Shown piece by piece: positions 43,016 to 55,717 of a stretch of DNA of 64,000 bases (positions are counted from its first letter, which is position 1; each line of letters begins with the position of its first letter). The position numbers and the translations under genes are program-made. The DNA is from Aquificaceae bacterium. GTDB taxonomy: Bacteria > Aquificota > Aquificia > Aquificales > Aquificaceae. The notes below the pieces were generated by a model that saw only the letters and a program-made list of their open reading frames with translations, did not search any database and was not told the DNA's origin. The stretch spans positions 1 through 64,000 of the forward strand of contig JANWWY010000001.1 of NCBI GenBank assembly GCA_025057455.1, given 5' to 3'.

Positions 43016-45076
43016 CTACTGTCTAACAACTTTTATGAGTCCTTCTGCTACTTCCTTAGCCTTCTCACCAAGATACACAAAGCCGTTTCGCATCACACAT
43101 TCCCTTTTTGTACAAAGACTACCCAAGGGTATAAGACCGGCTTTTGTGTTTACCATAAGAGTAGAGGGTACATAAAGAGCCCTTCCGTCAGTGTAGAAGT
43201 CTTCTGCCCTAATTTCAAACTCTGTACCGTTAGACCTTATTAAGAGCTTGCTATAAGCCTTGCCAGCGTAAACTTCCAACTCTTCATACTGAGATAGGTG
43301 CTCGTATATATCCTTTATAGGATTTTGTGCAGGCTCGAACCTAAGGTAATCCTTCACTGTATAACACTCATTAAAAAGGGCGTGGGGACATACTCTGGAA
43401 CAATATTCGTGGTCTATGCTTTTAAAAAGGTGGCTGAGTGCATAACCTTTTGAAGGAAGTATGTTTTCCTTACGGAGCTTTTCCAAAAATCCTGACCTGC
43501 GCATGACCTCTTCCACTGGAGCCTTTACGTTAACAAAAACCAGGTTTACACCCCTCTTTCTCATGTCTTCAAGAAAATCAGAAAGAGCATCCAAAGCGGT
43601 ACCATCCATGTAGTTAACCGACTCGCAGTCTATAACCAAGTGCTTTAAGGCTGGTTTTTGTTCTGCTATTTCTTTTATTTCTGTTAGTATGTTTTCAGTG
43701 TTGGCGTAGTAGAAGGATGCCTCCGGACGCACTATTTCTATCTGGGGACAGGTAGGTATGTTATTCGTTTCTGCGTTAACAAAGGTTTTACTAACAGGGT
43801 CTCTGGACATCCTTACTATCCTGGGATACAGACTCCTCCATAGGAAAAGGGAAAGGGAGAGAAACATGCCTATGAAAATTGCATAGTCTGGTTTCATGAT
43901 AAAGGACAGAGCGAAGGTTGTTATGGCAGATATGCCATCGTAGCGGTTTGTCTTCCATAGATGCACAAAGTATCCTGGCTTTATTAGGCTGACCACAGCG
44001 GTAATGACCACCGCAGATAAGACAGCTCTGGGAAGGTAGTAAAGAAGCGGAGCAACAAAAAATATGGTAGCTATAACAAAGCTGGCGCTTATTATGTTTG
44101 CCATACCCGTTTTGGCACCGGCTTGAAAGTTAACCGCAGAACGGGAGAAAGAACCGCTAACAGGGAAACTCTTAAAGAAAGACCCAACGAGGTTGGCAAG
44201 ACCTTGTCCTATAAGTTCTTGATTTACATCTATCTTCTGCTTGGTTTGACTTGCTATAAATTTAGCTATCGCATAGGCTTCCATAAAACCCACCAAGGCC
44301 ACTATGAAAGCCTTACCCACAATGCTGTCTAAAAGCTCCAGGTCTATGGTAGGCATAGATGGGAATGGAAGCCCCTTAGGTATATCACCTACAACCTTTA
44401 TACCGTAGCTTTCAAAGGCGAAAAAGTATGAAAGAGTAGTAAAGAGGACTACCGCAAGCAGAGCGGACGGGAAGTTTTTATTTATTTTTCTAAGCCCCAC
44501 TATGATGACTATTGAAGCAATACCAACTGCGAGGGTATAGGGGTTGGTTTTCGGTATGTTTATGATTATCTCGTAGATGTTTTGAAAGATAAGCTCCTTT
44601 TGTTCTATTTTTATGCCTAAAAGAGCCGGTACTTGCGTAGTCATTATTATTATAGCGGCGGCGTTCGTAAAGCCCACTATAACAGAGTGGGACACAAAGT
44701 TTACCAAAAATCCCAACCTGAAAACGCCTATGGACAGCTGTATTAGACCCACGAGAAAGGCCATAAGAATTGCCAGCTCTATGAACTTTTCCTCTCCGGG
44801 TTTTGCAAAACCAGAAAGAGAAACAAAAGTTAGGAAAGCCACAATGGCAACGGGTCCTGTGGCCAGCTGAGCTGAACTGCCGAAGAGGGCTGCCATTATA
44901 ACAGGTATAGAAGCAGCATACAGACCATACACAGGAGGAAGACCGGCGATGAGAGCATAAGCCATAGACTGAGGGACAAGAACCACTGCAACCGTTAAAC
45001 CTGCTATTAGGTCAGATGTAAAGGTTTTTCGGTCATAACCTCTTAGCCACGTTAAGAAAGGGAGTATCCTCTCCAT
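43016..45076 (-). CDS. SulP-family anion transporter with STAS domain and extra C-terminal region
   Basis: SulP proteins move sulfate, bicarbonate or other anions. The transport core (about 1-400) begins LTWLRGYDRKTFTSDLIAGL and includes VPQSMAYALIAGLPPVYGLY (family signature) and SGSFSRSAVNFQAGAKTG. A STAS domain (about 445-550) shows LVIDCESVNYMDGTALDALS. Beyond it is a further ~130-residue region with clustered cysteines (HEYCSRVCPHALFNECYTV) and a beta-rich end with CTKRECVMRNG. This tail is not usual for the family. The substrate is unknown; bicarbonate would suit an autotroph. TATAAT lies 15 bases upstream of the ATG on the minus strand. Confidence 0.9.
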   Translation of the reverse strand: MERILPFLTWLRGYDRKTFTSDLIAGLTVAVVLVPQSMAYALIAGLPPVYGLYAASIPVIMAALFGSSAQLATGPVAIVAFLTFVSLSGFAKPGEEKFIELAILMAFLVGLIQLSIGVFRLGFLVNFVSHSVIVGFTNAAAIIIMTTQVPALLGIKIEQKELIFQNIYEIIINIPKTNPYTLAVGIASIVIIVGLRKINKNFPSALLAVVLFTTLSYFFAFESYGIKVVGDIPKGLPFPSMPTIDLELLDSIVGKAFIVALVGFMEAYAIAKFIASQTKQKIDVNQELIGQGLANLVGSFFKSFPVSGSFSRSAVNFQAGAKTGMANIISASFVIATIFFVAPLLYYLPRAVLSAVVITAVVSLIKPGYFVHLWKTNRYDGISAITTFALSFIMKPDYAIFIGMFLSLSLFLWRSLYPRIVRMSRDPVSKTFVNAETNNIPTCPQIEIVRPEASFYYANTENILTEIKEIAEQKPALKHLVIDCESVNYMDGTALDALSDFLEDMRKRGVNLVFVNVKAPVEEVMRRSGFLEKLRKENILPSKGYALSHLFKSIDHEYCSRVCPHALFNECYTVKDYLRFEPAQNPIKDIYEHLSQYEELEVYAGKAYSKLLIRSNGTEFEIRAEDFYTDGRALYVPSTLMVNTKAGLIPLGSLCTKRECVMRNGFVYLGEKAKEVAEGLIKVVRQ

Positions 45077-45148
45077 GGTTTAACAAGTATTATTATAAAC
45101 TAAATCATCCACGCTTTTCCGCATATAAATCTTATAATCTTATAAGCT

Positions 45149-45886
45149 ATGCTTAACATAGCCCTTCTACAATTTTCTCCAGGCTTTGGAAGAGTGCAAG
45201 AAAATCTAAAACTTGTGCTTGAAATGCTCAATCATGTAAGGAATGGTTCCCTGGTGGTTTTACCTGAAATGTGGCAGTGTGGGTTTGATTACGAGAACCT
45301 TCAAAAGCATGCGGAAATGACGGAGGATGTTATTGAAGAAATATGTAAAATATCAAAAGAAAGACATCTCACGGTTGTAGGTACTTATCCAATGAAGGAG
45401 GATAGGGGGATTTACAATTCTGCGGTGCTGGTAAATAGGGGAAACGTATTAGGCAAAAGGGCTAAGATAAAACTTTTCCCCCTTTACGAGGAGCAAAGAT
45501 ATTTTCTCTCTGGCTCGGAGAATCCAATCTTTGAAGTAGAAGGACTAAAAGTGGGTGTGCTTGTATGCTTTGAATTGAGGTTCCCTTACCTATCTTGGAG
45601 TCTGAGAGAGGCTCATATTCTTCTCGTTCCATCCATGTGGGGAGCAAGTAGGAGAGAGCATCTCATAACTCTCTCAAGGGCAAGGGCTATAGAAAATCAG
45701 TCTTTTCTTGCACTTTGCAACGCCTGGGGTAAAGTCGGGAACGAGAACTATGCAGGTGCATCTGGAATATACAGCCCATGGGGAGAGGCTTTGGCTTTTT
45801 CAGAAAAGGGTACCTGTATAATGCAGGTGGAGATAGACCCTAAAGAGGTAGAAGAGATAAGAAAGCTCCTACCCATAGAGCATTGA
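45149..45886 (+). CDS. carbon-nitrogen hydrolase (nitrilase superfamily, omega-amidase-like)
   Basis: The catalytic triad is visible in order: Glu in LPEMWQCGFDY, Lys in KRAKIKLFPLYEEQRYF, Cys in VGVLVCFELRFPYLS. At 245 residues it matches the Nit2/YafV omega-amidase branch, which hydrolyses alpha-ketoglutaramate or related amides. The exact substrate cannot be fixed. TATAAT at 45133-45138 ends 10 bases before the ATG and there is no Shine-Dalgarno. pyrG follows 21 bases later. Confidence 0.88.
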   Translation: MLNIALLQFSPGFGRVQENLKLVLEMLNHVRNGSLVVLPEMWQCGFDYENLQKHAEMTEDVIEEICKISKERHLTVVGTYPMKEDRGIYNSAVLVNRGNVLGKRAKIKLFPLYEEQRYFLSGSENPIFEVEGLKVGVLVCFELRFPYLSWSLREAHILLVPSMWGASRREHLITLSRARAIENQSFLALCNAWGKVGNENYAGASGIYSPWGEALAFSEKGTCIMQVEIDPKEVEEIRKLLPIEH

Positions 45887-45901
45887 GCTGTTATAAAATA
45901 G

Positions 45902-48598
<2,697 letters not shown>

Positions 48599-48602
<4 letters not shown>

Positions 48603-49270
48603 GGGCTTATTTTATAACCAAAACCCCTCACCGTCTGCACCGCCTTTCCTTCGTCTCCCAGTTTTTCCCTTAACTTTTTTATATGAACGTCTATAGTCCT
48701 ATCGTAAACATCCCTCTTTAGCACTCTTTCTATAAGATATTCCCTGCTCACAGGTTTGCCATAGTTCTCAAGAAGAGCGGAGAGTATAAGAAACTCCGTA
48801 GGTGTCAGGTCTATTAGATGCTCTCCTCTTCTTACCTCCTTCTTTTCCAAGTCTATTTCAATAGTTCCCAGCTTGAAGCTTGTCTGCCTCTTTTCCTTCC
48901 CAGCTCTCCTTAAAACTGCTCTAACCCTAGCCATGAGCTCCTTTACGGAAAAGGGCTTGGTTATGTAATCGTCCGCACCCAAAGAAAAACCTTTTAGCTT
49001 ATCCTGCTCCATATCCCTGGCGGTTATAAAGATAACGGGCAGGTCTTTAAGCTCCGCTTTGCTCCTTATATACTGTGCTATTTTAAAGCCGTCATAATCT
49101 GGAAGCATTACATCCAGAAGCACAAGGTCCAAGGGCTGAGCTTCTATGATGTTCATAGCTTCCGCTCCCCTAAGACAGATAATAGGCTCATAACCCTCCT
49201 TCTTTAGGTTGTAGGCTATGAGTTCTGCCAAATCTCCATCGTCTTCTACAACCAAGACCTTCAGGTTCAT
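48599..49270 (-). CDS. OmpR/PhoB-family response regulator
   Basis: The receiver domain (1-118) has VVEDDGDLAELIA, the phosphoacceptor in LDLVLLDVMLPDYDG, FITARD and the lysine in DYITKPFSVKEL. The winged-helix domain (~130-223) has LTPTEFLILSALLENYGKPV and DVYDRTIDVHIKKLREKLGD. Length (223) is normal. No histidine kinase is adjacent, so its partner is elsewhere. It overlaps the carboxylase gene upstream and the phosphoesterase gene downstream by 4 bases each. Confidence 0.95.
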
Positions 49271-51102
49271 ATCTTTGACGGCTTTATTCTTATGGCAACC
49301 TCATCGGGGTTTATTACATCACCCACAGAAATGAATATTTCTTCTACTACGCCCTCCACTGGGCTATGGACTTCATTCTCCATCTTCATAGCTTCCACCA
49401 CAAAAAGCACATCCCCCTCCTTTACCTGCTTTCCGACGCTTACCTTTATGTTTACCACCTTTCCAGATATGGGCGAAGCAACATCACCAACGCCCACAGG
49501 CTTTGGTCTTTTTGGCTTTACCTCCCTGGCGGTGGTTATCTCTCCGTAGGGTGAAGGAATGTGTTCTATCTCTTTTAAAGGCTTTAGCATAACCTCTTCC
49601 AGTTTACCGTCCAGCCTTATGAAGAAGGTCCTTCCCTCTGCGGTAGGTTCGCTCCTTCCTGCTATTTGCACGTGGTACTGTTCTCCGTGAACGGTTATTA
49701 TAAATTCTACGGGTATGTTTTCCCTTTTCTCTTCCGCTACCTCTTCAGGGGGTAGCTTTTCACCTTTTTCCCTAAACTCAAAGAATTCTTTAGCCACAAG
49801 AGGAAATAGTGCGTAGGATAGTATGTCTTCTTCAGTTTTTGCGCCTGCTTTTGTGGCTTCTTCCCTTATCGCTGGCAGTTCAGGTTTTAAGAGGTCTGCT
49901 GGTCTTATGTGGTATATAGGCTCTTCGTCACCAAGTATCTTTTTTATGACTTCTTCCCTTATGGGTGAAGGTGGTCTTCCGTATAAACCCTTTACGTAAT
50001 CCTTGGTCTCCTTGGTAACAACCTTGTATCTTTCTCCGTGCACCACGTTAAGAAAAGCCTGAGAGCCTACAATCTGGCTCGTGGGTGTAACAAGAGGTGG
50101 ATAGCCTAAGTCCTCTCTTACCCTTACCACCTCCTGAAGCACATCAGGAAGCTTATCTTCCATACCCTGCTCTTTGAGCTGGCTTATGAAGTTGGATATC
50201 ATTCCACCGGGCACCTGATGTAGCAAAACACCAACATCGGGATATGGTGGAAGCACATCGTACTTTTTGTACTTTTTCCTTACATTCACAAAGAGGTCTC
50301 CAGCCTTTTGGTATAGCTTCTCATCTACCTTTATCTCGTAACCAAATTCCCTCAGGGCGTATATCATGGTCTCCCCTGGCGGATGGGCTGTCTGGCAGGA
50401 GAGGCTATAAAATACCGTATCTATCATATCCGCACCAGCTTCCACGCCCTTCAGCTGTGCCATTTGAGCCAAATCCGCAGTGGTCTGAGTATGAAGGTGG
50501 ACGGGATAGTTGGGAAACTCCTGCTTGAGAGCTCTTACAAGTTCGTAGCAAACCTTGGGGGATAAGAGACCAGCCTGGTCCTTTATGGATATAATGTCTA
50601 TGCCCATGTCTACCAACTCTCTTGCCACCCCTACGTAATACTCAACAGTATGAACTGGGCTTATGGTGTAAGAGAGCACGCCTTTCACTATGGCACCTAT
50701 GCTCTTGGCTACCTCAATGGACTTTCTCATGTTTCTTGTGTCGTTAAGAGCATCAAATATTCTGAAAACCTCTATGCCGTTATCGTAGCTCCTCTTTACA
50801 AACTCTTCAACTACATCATCCGCATAGTGTCTGTAGCCTACCACATTCTGTCCTCTGAGCAACATCTCAAGCCTTGTGTTGGGTGCATGTTTTTTGAAAA
50901 GCCTAAGCCTTTCCCAAGGGTCCTCCTTCAGATATCTAAGACATACATCAAAGGTAGCCCCACCCCAAACCTCAAGGGACCAAAAACCGCACTTGTCCAG
51001 AATTTCAATAATTGGAAGCATATCCTCCGTGCGCACCCTTGTGGCAAGCAAGCATTGTATACCGTCTCTTAGGGAGACATCGGTGATTAAAATTTCTTTC
51101 AT
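49267..51102 (-). CDS. biotin-dependent carboxylase, carboxyltransferase/biotin subunit (pyruvate or 2-oxoglutarate carboxylase)
   Basis: Residues ~1-300 form the TIM-barrel transferase (ITDVSLRDGIQCLLATRVRT; the carboxylated lysine in SIKDQAGLL; metal-binding HLHTQTT). A linker domain follows, and the C-terminal biotinyl domain carries VVEAMKMENEV. In this lineage such a subunit belongs to pyruvate carboxylase (PycB) or 2-oxoglutarate carboxylase (CfiA); the sequence alone does not decide. HLHTQTT replaces the common HxHDT, a notable change near the active site. No biotin carboxylase gene is adjacent. TATAAT (minus) ends 7 bases before the ATG, over the thiL stop. Confidence 0.9.
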   Translation of the reverse strand: MKEILITDVSLRDGIQCLLATRVRTEDMLPIIEILDKCGFWSLEVWGGATFDVCLRYLKEDPWERLRLFKKHAPNTRLEMLLRGQNVVGYRHYADDVVEEFVKRSYDNGIEVFRIFDALNDTRNMRKSIEVAKSIGAIVKGVLSYTISPVHTVEYYVGVARELVDMGIDIISIKDQAGLLSPKVCYELVRALKQEFPNYPVHLHTQTTADLAQMAQLKGVEAGADMIDTVFYSLSCQTAHPPGETMIYALREFGYEIKVDEKLYQKAGDLFVNVRKKYKKYDVLPPYPDVGVLLHQVPGGMISNFISQLKEQGMEDKLPDVLQEVVRVREDLGYPPLVTPTSQIVGSQAFLNVVHGERYKVVTKETKDYVKGLYGRPPSPIREEVIKKILGDEEPIYHIRPADLLKPELPAIREEATKAGAKTEEDILSYALFPLVAKEFFEFREKGEKLPPEEVAEEKRENIPVEFIITVHGEQYHVQIAGRSEPTAEGRTFFIRLDGKLEEVMLKPLKEIEHIPSPYGEITTAREVKPKRPKPVGVGDVASPISGKVVNIKVSVGKQVKEGDVLFVVEAMKMENEVHSPVEGVVEEIFISVGDVINPDEVAIRIKPSKI

Positions 51103-51110
51103 AAAGACAA

Positions 51111-52037
51111 TTATATCATTCTAAAATGGTCAAAACCTGTGGGTTCAAGAGGTCTGCCGTCTAAGAAAACCCCTTCCCCCTTCTCTACTATGCCTATCTG
51201 AACCATGCTTAGAAACGGGTTTAATCTATCCGGTGGATGTGTAAAAAGAAGTTGGTAATCCTCACCACCAGAAAGGGCGTATTCAATGGGTTTTTTACCG
51301 TGTTTTTTACAGAAAGTAGCGAGCTCCTTAGAAATGGGGATTTTTTCAGAGAGAAGACTTAGCCTGACATCGCTTGCCTTTGAGAGTTGGTCTGCGTCCG
51401 AAGATAGCCCATCGCTTATGTCCATGCTGGCGGTAGCATATTTGGATATATGCTTTAAAAAGTCTATGCGGGCAGTTGGACGAAGGTGTTTTTCTATGAG
51501 TTTTAGCTCAAAATCCTCGTAGCTTTTCTTTTCCATTAGAAGAAGTTCAAGCCCAGCCTTAGAATCTCCCAAAGCTCCAGAGACAAAAACACCATCCCCT
51601 TCCCTTGCTCCTTTTCTACCCACAAACCTTTCCGCCTGACCTAACATAAAGACATCTATGCAGAGCTTTTCTCCCTTGCTCACGTTACCACCTACTACTT
51701 CACAGGAGTAGAATTGGCTTGCCTTCTTTATACCTACATAGACCTCTTCCACGTAGCTCAAATCCATATCGGGAAGCACAAGGGATATGAGAGCATACAG
51801 GGGGTTTCCTCCGTTCGCCACTATATCGCTCACGTTTACCGATATAGCCTTCCATCCTATGGTAGATGGCGGATAGTTGAGCTTAAAATGCCTGTCTTGT
51901 AGAAGGACATCACATGTAAGGAGAAGGGTAGCCTCTTTTATTTTGATGGGAGCTGTATCATCCCCTATAACCTGACTTTCCAGTATTGCCCTTAACCTTT
52001 CAATAAGTCCAAATTCTCCAATTTCTGAAAGCCTCAT
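51111..52037 (-). CDS. thiL: thiamine-monophosphate kinase
   Basis: ThiL phosphorylates thiamine monophosphate to the active diphosphate. Motifs: EFGLIERLRAI, VIGDDTAPIKI, VNVSDIVANGGNPLYAL, GALGDSKAGLELL, DISDGLSSDADQL and ALSGGEDYQLLFT. Length (308) is normal. It overlaps the NIL gene by 4 bases. Other thiamine genes (thiS, thiG) are at 60.8-61.8 kb. Confidence 0.97.
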   Translation of the reverse strand: MRLSEIGEFGLIERLRAILESQVIGDDTAPIKIKEATLLLTCDVLLQDRHFKLNYPPSTIGWKAISVNVSDIVANGGNPLYALISLVLPDMDLSYVEEVYVGIKKASQFYSCEVVGGNVSKGEKLCIDVFMLGQAERFVGRKGAREGDGVFVSGALGDSKAGLELLLMEKKSYEDFELKLIEKHLRPTARIDFLKHISKYATASMDISDGLSSDADQLSKASDVRLSLLSEKIPISKELATFCKKHGKKPIEYALSGGEDYQLLFTHPPDRLNPFLSMVQIGIVEKGEGVFLDGRPLEPTGFDHFRMI

Positions 52038-52276
52038 TCTGTGAATATTTGTCCCTCTATGGGTTGTACCATTACACCCCTTTCTTCTATAAACTTTATA
52101 GCCCTTTCAATTTCTTCTCCTTCCCCTTCAATCTCCACTGTTAGCATGCCGGTATCCTTGGTGACCTTTGCGGTTCTTATGTTTACAACCACCTCAAAAC
52201 TTTTACAAACCATACAAAGCACAGGTTCTTTTACCTTATCCTCAGGGTATATGAGCTGAAGTCTTATTAGGTTCAT
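52034..52276 (-). CDS. NIL-domain protein
   Basis: An 80-residue single NIL domain, the ligand-binding fold found at the end of MetN and with some ferredoxins. It reads LIRLQLIYPEDKVKEPVLCM, NIRTAKVTKDTGMLTVEIEG and AIKFIEERGVMVQPIEG. Free-standing copies are often next to sulfur metabolism genes, but not obviously here. TATAAT (plus 52283-52288) ends 6 bases before the ATG with no Shine-Dalgarno. Confidence 0.88.
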   Translation of the reverse strand: MNLIRLQLIYPEDKVKEPVLCMVCKSFEVVVNIRTAKVTKDTGMLTVEIEGEGEEIERAIKFIEERGVMVQPIEGQIFTE

Positions 52277-52288
52277 AAAGAAATTATA

Positions 52289-53536
52289 TCAAACCCTTAT
52301 TACGGACTCAGCAAAATCATAAGCGGACTTCGCAATGTAAACAAGGGTTTGTCTGTTTATCCCTGTTAGTTTTTCTAAGTTTAGAATAGCATCAACCTTA
52401 GTAGGGTCCTGCGTAGTGAGAATGTCTTTTAGGCTCTCTTCCAGCACTATGGAGTAGTCCAAAATACTTCTTAAAGCTACATTTTTACCAGTATAACCAT
52501 CTATTATTTCTTGGCTAATGTTTACCTCTTTCAAAAAGGCTATTTTGTCCGTATGCAGAATCTCTTCTATGAGGGAAAAAAGACCTATAACGTAAGCATC
52601 AGACTCGTACTTTGTGTTTATAATTTCTGCAATTTTTTGAGCTATTACAGCCCTTATAAGAGACTTTTTCCATAGTTCTGGGTTCTCTACGGACATATAG
52701 TCGTTCATGGCTAACACTAAGAGAAAATTTTTTAAACTTTTCAGCCCTATCATGGCACAAGCTTGCTCTAAACTCTTTATTTCCTTTATGGGTGAATAGT
52801 AGGCGGAGTTTACCAGACGTAAAATTTTGGCGGACATACCCACATCTGTTGCTATGAGGTTAGCCACTTCCTTTGGGCTTTGTGCGGTGTGTACTGTAGC
52901 CATAAGCCTGAGGAGCGTATGCTTTAGGTAAGGAGCAGTCTGAAACTCTTTGAGGACAAAGGGGCTATCAAGATAAATACCTTGGAACAAGTCCCCAACA
53001 GACTTTGCCTTTTCGTATTCAATTTCATTTTCTATTTTTGAAATAAGGAGTGTCTTACCCTTAGCCTTTGCCATTTCTACAACTTTTTGATTAAGCTTCT
53101 TAACATCAACTGAGATAATATGCACTTTATCCAGAAGACCTGCTATCCTTTCGTTATTCAGTTGACTTTCATCTACGCTGAATATTACACCTTCATGTGC
53201 ATATTTCTCCATAATACTGACTATCTGCCTGTATATAATCTCCCCTACTGGTATCTGAGGTTCAATGATTTCTATTATCAGCTTTTTAGGATTTAGAGAT
53301 TCTATGGCTTTGTTTATAAGAGAATCAAGAGATACGTTTATCATAACCCTTTTCCCCTCGCCAACCCTGTCTATACCCTGTTCCAGTATTATTTCCATTA
53401 TTATGTAAGTGGCTCTGCTGTAAGGCACAGACTTAGGATACTCATACATATTGTCTTTTTTTCTCAGGAATACCTCAAAGGCAACCCTCTTACCCTCCTT
53501 ATTAAATATGGGTTGCTTTGCTATAAGGAAACTCAT
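52289..53536 (-). CDS. degenerate EAL plus HDOD signalling protein
   Basis: The N-terminal half (1-200) has the EAL fold ([20 protein letters not shown]), but the catalytic EAL reads EVF and other metal ligands are lost, so it should not hydrolyse cyclic di-GMP. The C-terminal half (~205-400) is an HDOD domain ([20 protein letters not shown], then [12 protein letters not shown]). This YuxH-like pair is used in motility or stress signalling. It starts 35 bases inside glyA. Confidence 0.88.
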   Translation of the reverse strand: MSFLIAKQPIFNKEGKRVAFEVFLRKKDNMYEYPKSVPYSRATYIIMEIILEQGIDRVGEGKRVMINVSLDSLINKAIESLNPKKLIIEIIEPQIPVGEIIYRQIVSIMEKYAHEGVIFSVDESQLNNERIAGLLDKVHIISVDVKKLNQKVVEMAKAKGKTLLISKIENEIEYEKAKSVGDLFQGIYLDSPFVLKEFQTAPYLKHTLLRLMATVHTAQSPKEVANLIATDVGMSAKILRLVNSAYYSPIKEIKSLEQACAMIGLKSLKNFLLVLAMNDYMSVENPELWKKSLIRAVIAQKIAEIINTKYESDAYVIGLFSLIEEILHTDKIAFLKEVNISQEIIDGYTGKNVALRSILDYSIVLEESLKDILTTQDPTKVDAILNLEKLTGINRQTLVYIAKSAYDFAESVIRV

Positions 53537-54788
53537 CCAGAACCTCTTTCAGTTGAGGGTAAAGAGGAAACTGCTGACACAGTTCTATTACCTCCCTGCC
53601 AACCTTATTTATTACCTCTACGCTATTTATGTTTTCTATGACTTTGGCTATTAACCTTGCTATGAGCCTCATCTCTTCCTCTTTCATGCCTCGTGTTGTC
53701 ATGGCAGGCGTTCCAATCCTTATACCACTTGTCTTTGTGGGAGGAAGTGGGTCAAAGGGAACTGCGTTTTTATTTACTGTTATGTTTGCCCTTCCGAGAG
53801 CGTCCTCGGCCTCTTTACCAGTTATGCCCTTGTTTCTAAGGTCAAGGAGGACTATATGGCTATCTGTTCCACCTGTAATAACCTTAAAGCCAAGCCTAAT
53901 AAATTCCTCAGCCATTGCCTTAGCGTTAAGCACGACCTGTTTTGCGTAAGCCTTAAATTCTTCAGTCATAGCCTCCTTGAAGGCTACAGCCTTTGCCGCT
54001 ATTACATGCATAAGAGGACCGCCCTGAATTCCAGGAAAAACACTTTTATCGATATCCTTTGCAAACTCCGCCTTGCACAGTATAAAACCTCCTCTTGGAC
54101 CCCTTAGAGTCTTATGGGTTGTTGATGTCACGAAGTGGGCGTAAGGAACTGGGTTTGGATAAACACCGCCGGCTATGAGACCCGAATAATGAGCCATATC
54201 TACCATAAAGTAGGCTCCCACATCCTCCGCTATCTCCGCAAACTTTTGCCAGTCTATTACGCGCGGGTATGCAGAGGCTCCAGCTACTATAATTCTGGGC
54301 TTATGCTCCTTCGCCAGCTTCCACACCTGGTCATAGTCTATTAATTCTGTTTCGGGGTCTAAACCGTAGTAGAAAGCTCGGTAAACCTTTCCCGAGAAGT
54401 TAACCTTTGCACCGTGAGTTAGGTGCCCACCGTGAGCTAAATCCATGCCAAGAATGACATCCCCGGGCTTAAGAGTTGCCATATAAACAGCCATGTTTGC
54501 CTGAGACCCTGAATGGGGCTGGACGTTAGCATGCTCCGCACCATAAAGCTTTTTAACTCGCTCTATGGCTAAGTTTTCCGCTACATCAACAAACTCACAT
54601 CCACCATAATACCTTTTCCCCGGTAAGCCCTCCGCATACTTGTTAGTGAGCACAGAACCTTGAGCTTCCATAACCGCAAGAGAGGTGAAGTTTTCAGAAG
54701 CTATAAGCTCAAGATGGTAAAACTGTCTGTTGTACTCTTGCACTACAGCCTGGTAGACCTCCGGATCGGCTTCTCTTAGGTATCTCAT
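53502..54788 (-). CDS. glyA: serine hydroxymethyltransferase
   Basis: GlyA interconverts serine and glycine with tetrahydrofolate, feeding one-carbon units. Motifs: [72 protein letters not shown] and the PLP-lysine site [16 protein letters not shown] use ATG 54788 (428 residues); a TTG at 54812 would add 8 residues but lies over the hairpin arm. TATAAT (plus 54838-54843) gives a leader of about 43 bases containing a hairpin. Confidence 0.97.
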   Translation of the reverse strand: MRYLREADPEVYQAVVQEYNRQFYHLELIASENFTSLAVMEAQGSVLTNKYAEGLPGKRYYGGCEFVDVAENLAIERVKKLYGAEHANVQPHSGSQANMAVYMATLKPGDVILGMDLAHGGHLTHGAKVNFSGKVYRAFYYGLDPETELIDYDQVWKLAKEHKPRIIVAGASAYPRVIDWQKFAEIAEDVGAYFMVDMAHYSGLIAGGVYPNPVPYAHFVTSTTHKTLRGPRGGFILCKAEFAKDIDKSVFPGIQGGPLMHVIAAKAVAFKEAMTEEFKAYAKQVVLNAKAMAEEFIRLGFKVITGGTDSHIVLLDLRNKGITGKEAEDALGRANITVNKNAVPFDPLPPTKTSGIRIGTPAMTTRGMKEEEMRLIARLIAKVIENINSVEVINKVGREVIELCQQFPLYPQLKEVLDEFPYSKATHI

Positions 54789-54804
54789 GTCTAATATTTT
54801 ACCC

Positions 54805-54827
54805 CCTTTCAAAAGCTTTTTGAAAGG
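54805..54827 (-). promoter_or_regulatory. glyA leader hairpin next to the Shine-Dalgarno
   Basis: CCTTTCAAAA and TTTTGAAAGG form a perfect 10-bp stem with a 3-base loop, just after the predicted glyA start. The 3' arm runs straight into the GGGGG that would serve as Shine-Dalgarno, so folding should limit ribosome access. It could also stabilise the mRNA 5' end. Confidence 0.55.
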
Positions 54828-54886
54828 TAAAGGAAATATTATACGGTCATTTCCTTACCCCTTATAAGAGAAGGGTGGCATAGAAC

Positions 54887-55678
54887 TCAACTTAGGTCTT
54901 GAAGGAAGAAGGTCTTCAAAATTTTCTTTGCACTTTCTGGTTTTCTTATGTAAATATCCATAGCAATAGAAAGACTATCGGAAGAAGAGCCCTTTGGCAG
55001 ATTGTGAGCCTTTAACCATTCTAAAAACTTTGCCCTTGCAAGCACGCTGGCAACGGCTACCGATGGGTTTTCCTCTCCTTTATGCTCAAAAATCACCCAG
55101 CCACCAAAGGGATTTCTCTTGGAATAGGCATCTATCAAAAATTCCGCAGAAGGATGCTTCTTTTTAATCTCCTCCAGAAGCTCCCTGTAAAGTTTGTCAA
55201 GGATTCTGTTCATATTTCCGATTTCCTCGTACATTTTGTTGAGCTCGTAAGGTTGGACTGTTATGCATTTAAACTCTCCAAAGGACTCGTAAGCCTTAGC
55301 TTTCCTTATTACTTCTTCATCTTTCATCTTCTTACAGTCCCTGAAGTTAAGCTCCAAAACCTTTTTATAATACTCCGGCTTTATGACAGCACAGCAAATT
55401 ACAAGCGGTCCAAATATGTCCCCCTTCCCAGACTCATCACAGCCAACAATCACTTTATTAGGTAGGCTTAGAAAGGAAAGTATATGCCCCCTTAGTCTTT
55501 CTACATCCTTGCCTTGAAGCAAGAGTGTTCCAGATGGGTAAAGTTTGGCGTAAGTTTGACCATCGGTCAAAGACCACAGGCAGTTAGCCTCCTCCCTTTC
55601 AAAAAAACCCATGTCGGTCAGCTCTTGTTTAACCTTCTGAAACTCTTCCTTTGGAATCTTTAATGTTATGTTTGTCAT
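54887..55678 (-). CDS. rnhC: ribonuclease HIII
   Basis: RNase HIII cuts RNA in RNA-DNA hybrids. The N-terminal TBP-like substrate domain (1-80) includes LKIPKEEFQKVKQELTDMGF, and the catalytic domain has VIVGCDESGKGDIFGPLVIC, LIDAYSKRNPFGG and ENPSVAVASVLARAKFLEWL. The DEAGKGD-type motif reads DESGKGD, the usual HIII form. I chose ATG 55678 (263 residues, MTNITLKIP); the longer frame crosses the divergent promoter. TATTAT ends 6 bases before this ATG. Confidence 0.93.
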   Translation of the reverse strand: MTNITLKIPKEEFQKVKQELTDMGFFEREEANCLWSLTDGQTYAKLYPSGTLLLQGKDVERLRGHILSFLSLPNKVIVGCDESGKGDIFGPLVICCAVIKPEYYKKVLELNFRDCKKMKDEEVIRKAKAYESFGEFKCITVQPYELNKMYEEIGNMNRILDKLYRELLEEIKKKHPSAEFLIDAYSKRNPFGGWVIFEHKGEENPSVAVASVLARAKFLEWLKAHNLPKGSSSDSLSIAMDIYIRKPESAKKILKTFFLQDLS

Positions 55679-55683
55679 TAGTA

Positions 55684-55690
55684 TATAATA
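55684..55690. promoter_or_regulatory. shared divergent -10 region of rnhC and dapL
   Basis: TATAAT on the plus strand (55684-55689) and TATTAT on the minus strand (plus 55685-55690) overlap in a near-palindromic AT block. On the plus strand a normal leader with GTAGGAGGTGCACGT follows before dapL. On the minus strand the box ends 6 bases before rnhC. Confidence 0.5.
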
Positions 55691-55717
55691 AAAGCACTCT
55701 GCGTAGGAGGTGCACGT

